Shown here piece by piece: positions 47,039 to 53,628 of a DNA stretch of 64,000 bases. The notes below the pieces were generated by a model that made no database searches, was not told where the DNA came from, and saw only the letters and a list, made by a program, of their open reading frames with translations. Source of the DNA: Seonamhaeicola sp. S2-3 (GTDB lineage: Bacteria > Bacteroidota > Bacteroidia > Flavobacteriales > Flavobacteriaceae). Location: contig NZ_CP019389.1 in assembly GCF_001971785.1 (NCBI RefSeq), positions 1,499,001 to 1,563,000 on the forward strand, given 5' to 3'. The position numbers and the translations under genes were made by a program. Each line of letters opens with the position of its first letter. The stretch's first letter is position 1.

Positions 47039-47179
47039 ATGAAAAATTTAAAAACTTTTGAAGTTCAGGAAATGGACTCTACAGAAATTAAAAGAATTAA
47101 TGGTGGTGCTATAATAAAGATTTCTGGTATTCTTGATGGAATAAAAGGAAATACTAAAATTTGTTTCTTTTGTAAATAA
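47039..47179 (+). CDS. Double-glycine leader peptide P5
   Basis: 46 residues, the shortest of the set. Leader MKNLKTFEVQEMDSTEIKRI then NGG; core of 23 residues AIIKISGILDGIKGNTKICF then FCK, with two cysteines in a CFFC arrangement at the C-terminus that could form a disulfide or carry a modification. Single peptide behind operator D. Confidence 0.8.
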   Translation: MKNLKTFEVQEMDSTEIKRINGGAIIKISGILDGIKGNTKICFFCK

Positions 47180-47188
47180 ACCATTGCA

Positions 47189-47220
47189 AAACGAGGTCTC
47201 AATTAAGAGACCTCGTTTCA
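47189..47220 (+). terminator. Hairpin after P5
   Basis: Twelve-base perfect stem AAACGAGGTCTC / GAGACCTCGTTT with a six-base loop; the T-run after it is weak, so termination efficiency is uncertain. Confidence 0.7.
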
Positions 47221-47234
47221 TTAAACAGTAAACT

Positions 47235-48311
47235 ATGAGGATATTTTTTTTAAGCATACTTCTGTTAGTTGGTAATCTTATTTTTTCACAAATAAAGATT
47301 GTAGACTCACAAACAAAACAACCTATTGCTTTTGTAGATATCTATTCAGAAAAAGGCGATGTTGTAGGGCAAACCAACTTTAATGGAGAAGTAGATAAAG
47401 CACAATTAAACAGAATAATAAATTTAAATGTGGGCTCTTTACATTTTTATCATAAAAACTATGAGGCCAAAAGAATAAGTTTGAATGATTTTTTAAAACT
47501 AAAGGAACTTTTGTTAAAAGGTATAGATAGAGAATTTACCAAATTGGATGAGGTTGTTATAAAATCCAAGAGAAAAAAATACATCAAATACACAGCCTAT
47601 TTTAGAAGCATTCAATTTAATAATAACCAACCCCAATTTTTTATGGATGGCATTGTTGAATATACAGTGCCTGTTAAAAGTTTTAAACCAAAAATCAATA
47701 TAAAAGCCAATCGGTCTCTATTAGATAAAAAGATAAAACAAATTGATGAAAAGGGAGCGGTACATTTAGGTTTTAATTTGGCAGGAGTAGCTGATATTAA
47801 AGATTTTATCAACTACAAAAATTTAGAAAAAAAGTATATATTAAAACAATCAAAAGAATTTGTTGCTATACATACAGACTCGTTTAAAATAGGAGAAATT
47901 AGAACTGACCATGGAATGCTGTCTTTAGAAATGCAGGTCTACTCACCTTCTAACCCAAAAACAATGAAGTTTTTTGGAACAGAGTCCGTACTCACAAACT
48001 ATTCAGTAAATGCTAGTTACGAAGAAGGCTTTGTTGCAAATCAATTAGAAAATTTAAGGTATTTTAAGGAGTCTAGAGCATATAATATTAAACAGAAAAA
48101 AGATTTAGAGTATAAACACATAAATGTCATCAATGAGGTCTTTATCCTTAAAAAAGAGAACACTAACGAAAAAGGCAAGAGTAATGCAAATTACTACGGC
48201 TTCATAGAGAAAAGTAATTATGAAAGCAAATTCTGGAAAACACTTGATGAAAAAGTATCTCCACTTCCAGGACCTGTAAAACAATTCGTTTCAAATAAGA
48301 TGGTTGAATAA
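47235..48311 (+). CDS. Short CarboxypepD_reg-like secreted protein
   Basis: 358 residues with a signal peptide (MRIFFLSILLLVGNLIFS, then Q) and a CarboxypepD_reg-like beta-sandwich at about 19-110 (IKIVDSQTKQPIAFVDIYSE). The C-terminal 240 residues are of unknown fold. It differs from the 615-residue protein at 48936 but shares the N-terminal domain type and its place after a peptide gene. Likely periplasmic or outer-membrane associated; a receptor or immunity function is possible. Confidence 0.7.
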   Translation: MRIFFLSILLLVGNLIFSQIKIVDSQTKQPIAFVDIYSEKGDVVGQTNFNGEVDKAQLNRIINLNVGSLHFYHKNYEAKRISLNDFLKLKELLLKGIDREFTKLDEVVIKSKRKKYIKYTAYFRSIQFNNNQPQFFMDGIVEYTVPVKSFKPKINIKANRSLLDKKIKQIDEKGAVHLGFNLAGVADIKDFINYKNLEKKYILKQSKEFVAIHTDSFKIGEIRTDHGMLSLEMQVYSPSNPKTMKFFGTESVLTNYSVNASYEEGFVANQLENLRYFKESRAYNIKQKKDLEYKHINVINEVFILKKENTNEKGKSNANYYGFIEKSNYESKFWKTLDEKVSPLPGPVKQFVSNKMVE

Positions 48312-48333
48312 TTATAAGAATTTAATTGTTCCA

Positions 48334-48349
48334 ACTGTATTTTTGCAGT
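48334..48349. promoter_or_regulatory. Decayed palindromic operator, site E
   Basis: ACTGTATTTTTGCAGT is a shortened form (16 bases) of the exporter-type palindrome, with the right arm intact. It precedes the second exporter fossil. Confidence 0.6.
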
Positions 48350-48360
48350 AAACCCCAGTC

Positions 48361-48434
48361 CATATTGTCATATGAAACTTAACAGCATGATATTACAGAC
48401 TGTGTGCCTGTATGTTCAGCATCCATGTAGCTAA
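48361..48434 (+). pseudogene. Fossil 5' end of the peptide exporter (copy 2)
   Basis: CATGATATTACAGACTGTG matches CACGATATTACAGACTGTG at the exporter start (53651-53669), followed by TGTTCAGCATCCATGTAGCT matching TGTTTAGCCTCCATAGCAGC. Frame is lost and nothing further of the gene remains. Confidence 0.75.
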
Positions 48435-48479
48435 CTATTAACACAAAAAAATCCAAAATATAGTAGGTTTGTAAGAAGT

Positions 48480-48699
48480 TTTAAAGCACGCAAGTCAATT
48501 ATTCTTTGACTGCAAGGTTTGTGCAGTGGATTAGCATAAATTAGAGGCATCAAAAAACAAAGAAAGATCTGGTAAGGTTAAATATAGCCTGTTTGTGATT
48601 TGATAAGTTTTGCAAAACGTTAATAAAAAAGTTTAACAATTAAATTTTTATTTTTATGAAAAATTTAGAAAGTTTTGGCGTTCAGGAGTTGAACAAAAA
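48480..48699 (+). repeat. Direct repeat R1 (copy 2)
   Basis: Second copy of the 220-base unit at 44471-44690, covering operator F, the UTR with GTTTTGCAAAAC (48607-48618) and the start of the P6 leader. Confidence 0.9.
48509..48527. promoter_or_regulatory. 19-bp palindromic operator, site F
   Basis: ACTGCAAGGTTTGTGCAGT, nine bases, TAAATTAG (48537-48544). Controls peptide P6. Confidence 0.88.
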
Positions 48700-48802
48700 A
48701 GAAATGAAAGATTTTAACGGAGGCTTTTTAGCTGAATTACTTGCCGCTGCTATATTCATAACAGCAGGAATATTACTTAAGAAGCACTTTGGTCCTCAAT
48801 AG
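48656..48802 (+). CDS. Double-glycine leader peptide P6
   Basis: 48 residues. Leader MKNLESFGVQELNKKEMKDF then NGG; core of 25 residues, FLAELLAAAIFITAGILLKK followed by HFGPQ, which looks like a single membrane-spanning helix with a basic end. Behind operator F. Confidence 0.83.
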   Translation: MKNLESFGVQELNKKEMKDFNGGFLAELLAAAIFITAGILLKKHFGPQ

Positions 48803-48838
48803 GTTTTACTGAAATCTAGAATATAGCATTTTTAATTA

Positions 48839-48884
48839 AATTGAATTATGGTTTTTATTTTAAAAACCATAATTCAATTGTTTA
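48839..48884 (+). terminator. Hairpin after P6
   Basis: Eighteen-base stem around AATTGAATTATGGTTTTT and its complement, with a short loop, closing just before the next gene's leader; T-run short. Confidence 0.75.
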
Positions 48885-48935
48885 GGTTTATAGCCTCCTC
48901 CAACTTAACAAATAAAACAATATATAAATTAAAGT

Positions 48936-50783
48936 ATGAAAATACAATTAAGTATAGTTTGTAAAATGAGTACATATATACTGTTATTATCAATTACTCC
49001 TAGTTTAGCCCAAACTACCATTACTGGAAAAATTACAGATAAGCAAAATACACCTATACCTTACGCCCATATTCAAATTGAAAACACCAATTCAGGTACT
49101 GTTTCAAACGAAAATGGTTTATTTAAATTAGTGTTTGCTGATAACTCAATAAAACGAACAATTATTGTATCTTCTCTTGGATATCAAAGCAAAAAGGTTG
49201 TTTTAGAAGCAGAGAACAACCTTATAGTTCTTTCTCCAGACATCATTCAATTACAATCTGTTACAATTACCTCAAAAAATCCTGCTAAAGAATTAATAAA
49301 TAATGCTATTCGTTCTATCCCAAATAATTATCCTTTAGTCGAAGAACGCCATTATGGTTTTTTTAGGGAAGTAACCCACTGGAATAAACAAAAGGAACCA
49401 ATTTATATTGCCGAAACATCTATAGAATCAATAAAAAAATCATATTCTAAAAAACAACTCTCAGGTGATGTTAAACTAGTTGAATTTAGAAAATATAAAA
49501 GCACGCAGTTGGATTCTTTGAATACAAGGATTCATGCAGGAGTCCATCATATACATAGATTTGATGTTGTAGCCAGAAGAGAAGATTTTTTACAAAAACT
49601 AGATAGGTTTAAATATAAGATTGTTGACACCATTAGTAGACGTGACAAAAATATCTATAAAATTCATTTTAGAAACAAAGAAAAAATATCAGGCTATGTA
49701 TATATATTAGATTCAACTTTTGCAATTATAAAGGCCGAATTTAAACAATCATCTGGTTTTAACCATTTTCTGTTTTCACCAGAGAATCGTAAGTATTTAA
49801 ACTACACAGTTACTTATGAACAGGGTAAAGATAGCCTTTGGAGATTTAAACAATCTAATTATAAAACAGCATTTAAAAGGAAAAATAAGGTACTCGTTTT
49901 GTCTAGTGAATATGTTACAACTAACATTGAACCAAATTCAAAAAAAATGGCATACTCAGATAAATTTCAATATTCAGATATCCTTTTAAACAAGGAAAAA
50001 GTTTACAAGCCTAATTTTTGGAGAAACTATAATATTATATTGCCAAATAAGAAGTATGAAAATCTATTTAAATCAAACAACTTCAAAACCATAAGTAAAC
50101 AAAAAAAGTGGTTGAATTTTTTACTTAAACTCAAACGAGAAATAGCTCTATCTTGTAGTACAATCAATGTTTCATCATACAATCTTTTATTTGAAAATTC
50201 TTCTCTGAATCTACAAGAAACCATAAATTCATCAAATCGAAATATTTATGGGTTATCCTATTCATTATTATATGAGTTTAAGCCTAATTTTTACTTAGGA
50301 TATCTAGGTGAGGCAAAAATATTTAAAAGTGGAATTTCTTCTCATAATCTTTCATTTCAAAGACAAATTAAAATAAACCCAAAAAGACGTCCAATTTTCT
50401 TAACGCCAAGTATGAATTTTGGACATCAACAGCTAGACTATTTTTTAGGCACTTTTAATACAAAGGAAAATCTTAATGTGAATGGAAAATCTTTAAACAA
50501 TGGAAAAACTTCCGTTTTTCTATCACAGAGAAATTTTCGCTTACAACCGAATTTTGCCTTAAGTATAGAAAAAAATAGGCGTTTAAACTTTCTGTTCTCT
50601 ATCGGCTATAATATCCCAATTTCCAAAAAGGAAGGCTTGTTATTTCAGGAAAAGGAAGGCTTTTTTCTTTTTAGGAAAAAGCAATTTATTAAAAACAATA
50701 GGGAAAGTCTTACTATTAATTACAATGGTAATTTACTAGAAAATAAATTTAGTTTAAACGCAGGTGTTTCAATTCAACTATAA
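48936..50783 (+). CDS. CarboxypepD_reg-like surface protein (full-length)
   Basis: 615 residues: signal peptide to about 25 (ends SLAQ), then a CarboxypepD_reg-like domain (about 26-105, ITGKITDKQNTPIPYAHIQI and IVSSLGYQSKKVVLE), a middle domain beginning AKELINNAIRSIPNNYP, and a C-terminal third of alternating hydrophobic residues that could be an outer-membrane barrel. The N-terminal domain is typical of TonB-linked surface proteins of Bacteroidota. Its 3' half is duplicated at 45704-46831. A role as receptor or immunity factor for the peptides is inferred from position. Confidence 0.78.
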   Translation: MKIQLSIVCKMSTYILLLSITPSLAQTTITGKITDKQNTPIPYAHIQIENTNSGTVSNENGLFKLVFADNSIKRTIIVSSLGYQSKKVVLEAENNLIVLSPDIIQLQSVTITSKNPAKELINNAIRSIPNNYPLVEERHYGFFREVTHWNKQKEPIYIAETSIESIKKSYSKKQLSGDVKLVEFRKYKSTQLDSLNTRIHAGVHHIHRFDVVARREDFLQKLDRFKYKIVDTISRRDKNIYKIHFRNKEKISGYVYILDSTFAIIKAEFKQSSGFNHFLFSPENRKYLNYTVTYEQGKDSLWRFKQSNYKTAFKRKNKVLVLSSEYVTTNIEPNSKKMAYSDKFQYSDILLNKEKVYKPNFWRNYNIILPNKKYENLFKSNNFKTISKQKKWLNFLLKLKREIALSCSTINVSSYNLLFENSSLNLQETINSSNRNIYGLSYSLLYEFKPNFYLGYLGEAKIFKSGISSHNLSFQRQIKINPKRRPIFLTPSMNFGHQQLDYFLGTFNTKENLNVNGKSLNNGKTSVFLSQRNFRLQPNFALSIEKNRRLNFLFSIGYNIPISKKEGLLFQEKEGFFLFRKKQFIKNNRESLTINYNGNLLENKFSLNAGVSIQL

Positions 50784-50838
50784 TTTCCTCAAAGTTTTAA
50801 ACTTCATGTTTCGATAGAATATTCATTTCTCTGTTTAT

Positions 50839-50857
50839 ACTGCAAGGTTTGTGCAGT
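50839..50857. promoter_or_regulatory. 19-bp palindromic operator, site G (orphan)
   Basis: ACTGCAAGGTTTGTGCAGT followed after nine bases by TATTTTGG. The UTR resembles the others (TAGACGTAA, GTTTAACAATTAAA) but no double-glycine peptide follows; the next gene is the small membrane protein at 51050. Confidence 0.85.
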
Positions 50858-51049
50858 GAGTACGTTTATTTTGGCTAAATTAAAACTATAGAACTGGGCG
50901 CAGTTTTAAGGTAGACGTAACCCTTTTTAGTTTTAACAAAACAAATGTTTAACAATTAAACTTAAAAATAACAAGCAAAGAGCTATTTTACTGACAATTA
51001 TTTTGCACCTTTCTTATAATTTAACTGGGTTTTTATATAATGAAGTATT

Positions 51050-51244
51050 ATGAAAAAGATGTTGAAAATATTACTACTGAAAACCACTTTCTACTTTGTT
51101 GGTATCAACATTATTCTTTTAATTTTTCATTTAGCTATTAAAGGTGCTCTATTAACAAAGCGTAGATTAATAATTGTTTTATTAATCTCGATTGCAATTG
51201 CTCTTTATGAGGTTTTTAAAAAGACAAAAACAATTTCTAAATAA
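51050..51244 (+). CDS. Small two-helix membrane protein
   Basis: 64 residues, MKKMLKILLLKTTFYFVGIN, with two membrane segments and basic ends. No family recognised and no GG leader. It sits where a peptide gene is expected behind operator G and is followed 31 bases later by a CPBP protease, so it may be a small immunity protein. Coding is likely but short. Confidence 0.55.
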   Translation: MKKMLKILLLKTTFYFVGINIILLIFHLAIKGALLTKRRLIIVLLISIAIALYEVFKKTKTISK

Positions 51245-51275
51245 AAATTTGATAAAAAATAATAAATAAACTTCT

Positions 51276-52157
51276 ATGTATAGGTTGGAAGAAATAGATT
51301 CGCATAAAACTGAAAAACCACTTAATATCATATTTCGTTTAATCTTATTCGCGATTTCTTATTTTTTTATAGTAGGTATTTTTCAATTTATAGGCTTTTT
51401 AGTATCTAATGTAGATTTGAATAATTTAGATGCCTTAAAAACAACTGAACAGCATTTAATTATATCTCTATTTGATTTTGTAGGTAATTTTTTGTTATTG
51501 TGGCTCTTTATGAAATATGTTGACAAGGAAAAGTTTATTAAACTTGGCTTTTCAATACAAAATAAAATTAAAGAAATTATTTTGGGTATTCTACTTGGTG
51601 TTTTAATCATGGGATTAGGATTTTTAACACTCCTAATGCTAAACGAAATTAGTTTTTATGAGTTTAATTATAACTTTAAAGAAATAATGTACTCCATTTT
51701 AGTTTATATTATAGTTGCGTTTGTAGAAGAAGCCATTTTTAGAGGATATATTCTCCGTAATCTTATGATGTCTTCTAATAGTCATTTAGCATTGGTAATC
51801 TCTTCTATTTTATTTGCACTAGCGCATGGGTTTAATCCAAATATGGATTGGTTTAGTTATTTAGATCTATTTCTTGCAGGAATCTTATTAGGTATCTCTT
51901 ATGTTTATACCAGAAATTTATGGTTTCCTATCGCTTTACATTTTAGCTGGAATTTTTTTCAAACCTTATTAGGTTTTAATGTAAGTGGACAAGATTTTTA
52001 CTCTTTGATAGAGTTTAAGATAGAAGAGAAAAACATATTAAATGGTGGTGATTTCGGTTTTGAGGGTTCAATTTTTTCTATTTTAATTCAAGTATTATTA
52101 ATTGTTGTCATATTTTTATATTACGAACGAATAAAATCTAAAAAACTTCAAAATTAA
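51276..52157 (+). CDS. CPBP-family membrane protease (second copy)
   Basis: 293 residues, about eight membrane segments. All CPBP motifs are intact: EEAIFRGYIL near 151, ALAHGFNP near 183 and HFSWNFF near 221. These glutamates and histidines form the intramembrane metal site. Under operator G with the small membrane protein, it is a candidate immunity or processing protease. Its last codons and the operator behind it recur at 53545-53608. Confidence 0.85.
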   Translation: MYRLEEIDSHKTEKPLNIIFRLILFAISYFFIVGIFQFIGFLVSNVDLNNLDALKTTEQHLIISLFDFVGNFLLLWLFMKYVDKEKFIKLGFSIQNKIKEIILGILLGVLIMGLGFLTLLMLNEISFYEFNYNFKEIMYSILVYIIVAFVEEAIFRGYILRNLMMSSNSHLALVISSILFALAHGFNPNMDWFSYLDLFLAGILLGISYVYTRNLWFPIALHFSWNFFQTLLGFNVSGQDFYSLIEFKIEEKNILNGGDFGFEGSIFSILIQVLLIVVIFLYYERIKSKKLQN

Positions 52158-52189
52158 ACCCCACTGCAAACTTTTTGCAGTAAGCTCAT
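52126..52189 (+). repeat. Direct repeat R2 (copy 1)
   Basis: 64 bases containing the 3' end of the CPBP gene and operator H; the second copy is at 53545-53608 in front of the exporter with about three mismatches. The segment between them looks inserted or duplicated. Confidence 0.85.
52163..52181. promoter_or_regulatory. 19-bp palindromic operator, site H (chimeric)
   Basis: ACTGCAAACTTTTTGCAGT, the exporter-type variant, but the bases behind it switch after AAGCTCAT to the peptide-type UTR (GATAAGTTTTGCAAAACGTT), so the usual -7 box is missing; TAAGTTTTG may replace it. Confidence 0.8.
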
Positions 52190-52229
52190 GATAAGTTTTG
52201 CAAAACGTTAATGAAAAAAATGTTTAACA

Positions 52230-52391
52230 ATTGAAATTTTAAAAAATTTTGGTATTCAGGAGTTGGATACTGAAGCGCTAAGCCTAATAAATGGAGGTTT
52301 AGAAGATCCAAGGGGTGATGATTATAATAGAGTTTTAGGAATTGTATTGTGGCCGTTATATGACATTGGATATTGGTTAGGTAGAATTTAA
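52230..52391 (+). pseudogene. Double-glycine peptide P7 lacking an ATG start
   Basis: The frame ILKNFGIQELDTEALSLING ends in GG and continues as a core of 30 residues, LEDPRGDDYNRVLGIVLWPL then YDIGYWLGRI. A 17-base deletion relative to the other UTRs (between repeats of AAATTT) removed the normal ATG. If the ATT at 52230 served as start the leader would be exactly 23 residues, like the others. Either a rare ATT start or a dead gene. Confidence 0.65.
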
Positions 52392-52405
52392 ATCTTATAT
52401 TCGTA

Positions 52406-52567
52406 ATGGAAAAAATAAATTTAAACTACTTAGGAGTTTCAGAACTTAGTAAAAATGATTTGAAAAACACTAATGGTGGTATTCTTCCCATTATTGTTGG
52501 AATAGTAGTATTATCAATTTCTTTAGGATATTCAGATGGAAGAAGAGACAAGCATGCAAATGACTAA
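52406..52567 (+). CDS. Double-glycine leader peptide P8
   Basis: 53 residues. Leader MEKINLNYLGVSELSKNDLK then NTNGG at 21-25; core of 28 residues ILPIIVGIVVLSISLGYSDG then RRDKHAND: one hydrophobic helix and a charged tail with GYSDGRRDK. Overlaps the next small frame by eight bases. Confidence 0.78.
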   Translation: MEKINLNYLGVSELSKNDLKNTNGGILPIIVGIVVLSISLGYSDGRRDKHAND

Positions 52568-52694
52568 AAAAAATAGAGAAATGTTGGCGGTAGTTGTAAT
52601 TATTGCGTTATTTGCTTTGTATCTTGGTTATATGGATGGCCGATACGACAAAAATACAAGTAAAGAAGATACAACAACTACCATTCAAAATTAA
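52560..52694 (+). CDS. Small membrane peptide P9 related to the P8 core
   Basis: 44 residues from the ATG at 52560 (in-frame ATGs at 52536 and 52554 are alternatives). One hydrophobic helix MLAVVVIIALFALYLGYMDG then RYDKNTSKED. It has no GG leader, but GYMDGRYDK closely matches GYSDGRRDK of the P8 core. It could be an immunity peptide that mimics P8, or a second component. Confidence 0.6.
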   Translation: MTKKNREMLAVVVIIALFALYLGYMDGRYDKNTSKEDTTTTIQN

Positions 52695-52732
52695 TGTTTA
52701 CTTTATTGGGTGTTTTCTATATAATAATAAAA

Positions 52733-52767
52733 GAGACTGACTCGATGTGGGTACAGTCTTCTTTTTT
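52733..52767 (+). terminator. Probable terminator after P8-P9
   Basis: AGACTG/CAGTCT arms (extended with a bulge) around a 14-base loop, followed by CTTCTTTTTT. Confidence 0.5.
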
Positions 52768-52790
52768 ATAATAACCTCTGCTTGTATAAG

Positions 52791-52900
52791 TGTTACAGTT
52801 GTGTTATCCTAAATGTAACTATTTAGCGGTCATTGAGTTAAGTAAAAGCCAAAGCGAAGATTAAAGAATCTCAATACAATATAACAATACAACTGTAACA
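52791..52900. repeat. Inverted repeat, possible mobile-element remnant
   Basis: TGTTACAGTTGT at 52791-52802 and its exact complement ACAACTGTAACA at 52889-52900, 86 bases apart. The segment codes for nothing recognisable. Confidence 0.45.
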
Positions 52901-53189
52901 ACTAGTAGAAAGCCAAGATACTACTAAACTGAAAGCTGTAGCTTTCGGAGAATTAGACGATGGATGAAAGGTATTATGCAGTTGCAAAGATAGTATTGGA
53001 AAATAATCCACAACTTTTAGAATCTTAGGGAAGTTTGTAAGAAGCTAGAACTCCCAAAAGTAAACACATTGGCAAACTCGAACAAGCCACGTTTAAAAGA
53101 GGCAGTATCTCACCAAGTGTGTAAAGTTAAAAATATCGAGAGTTTCACTTTTTCTAAAGTTGCACTCTTTTTTTAAGTATAGTTAAAAA
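52901..53189. other. Spacer without recognisable gene
   Basis: No frame of note. A small hairpin GAAAGCTGTAGCTTTC occurs around 52931. Scattered text such as LREVCKKLELPKVNTL can be read on the + strand but matches no family I know. Confidence 0.4.
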
Positions 53190-53515
53190 CTAATTTCAAG
53201 TTTTAATGGCCTCGACCATTTTTTTGTGGCCTCTCTAAGCGCTAAAAAAAGTGGACTTCATAATAGCTTCATCTGTAAGGAACGATAGTTTGTTTTTGGT
53301 GTATTTTCTAATTTTCCCATTGAGGTTTTCTATAAACTTGTTGTGTAAATGATTTTTATGATCTCCACAGTGAACTCATAAAATACGGCAAGTTTGTCCC
53401 AGTTGTCCTGTAGGCTTCCCTAAAAATAGGAACTGTTTTAGCCATGATAATTTCGTGGAGTCAACACAAATCTATTTTAATGGCTTTGGTTAACGTATCT
53501 TCGGTTGGCTTTATG
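53190..53515 (-). pseudogene. IS256-family transposase remnant
   Basis: Minus-strand pieces in successive frames read NWDKLAVFYEFTVEIIKIIY then TTSL and a stop; IENLNGKIRKYTKNKLSFLT then DEAIMKST; and FLALREATKKWSRPLKLEI. This order and text fit the C-terminal part of IS256/Mutator transposases (IYTTN-IE-LN, K-T-K, ATKKW-RP). At least two frameshifts and a stop make it dead; the rest of the gene and the element ends are missing. Confidence 0.8.
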
Positions 53516-53544
53516 TTATTTATTATTATTTGGGAAAAGAAGAT

Positions 53545-53608
53545 AACGAATAAAATCTAAAAAGCTTCAAAATTAAATCCCACTGCAAACTTTTTGCAGT
53601 AAGCTCAT
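53545..53608 (+). repeat. Direct repeat R2 (copy 2)
   Basis: Second copy of the CPBP 3' end plus operator found at 52126-52189. The CPBP codons here belong to no gene. Confidence 0.85.
53582..53600. promoter_or_regulatory. 19-bp palindromic operator, site I, of the exporter
   Basis: ACTGCAAACTTTTTGCAGT with eight-base perfect arms, nine bases, then TAATATTG (53610-53617). The ATG of the exporter follows 11 bases after the box, giving a very short UTR in contrast to the peptide genes. Confidence 0.88.
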
Positions 53609-53628
53609 TTAATATTGCCATACAGATT

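Noticed and set aside
47048-47257. Minus-strand frame over peptide P5
   Set aside because: Shadow of the P5 gene and its terminator; the + strand frame has the conserved leader.
53190-53515. An active insertion sequence at the exporter boundary
   Set aside because: Only the C-terminal part of an IS256-type transposase remains, with a stop and frameshifts and no clear terminal repeats.
43697-53600. The recurring 19-bp palindromes as a CRISPR array or REP elements
   Set aside because: Spacing is kilobases and irregular, each copy is tied to a promoter box and a gene, and there are no spacers or cas genes.
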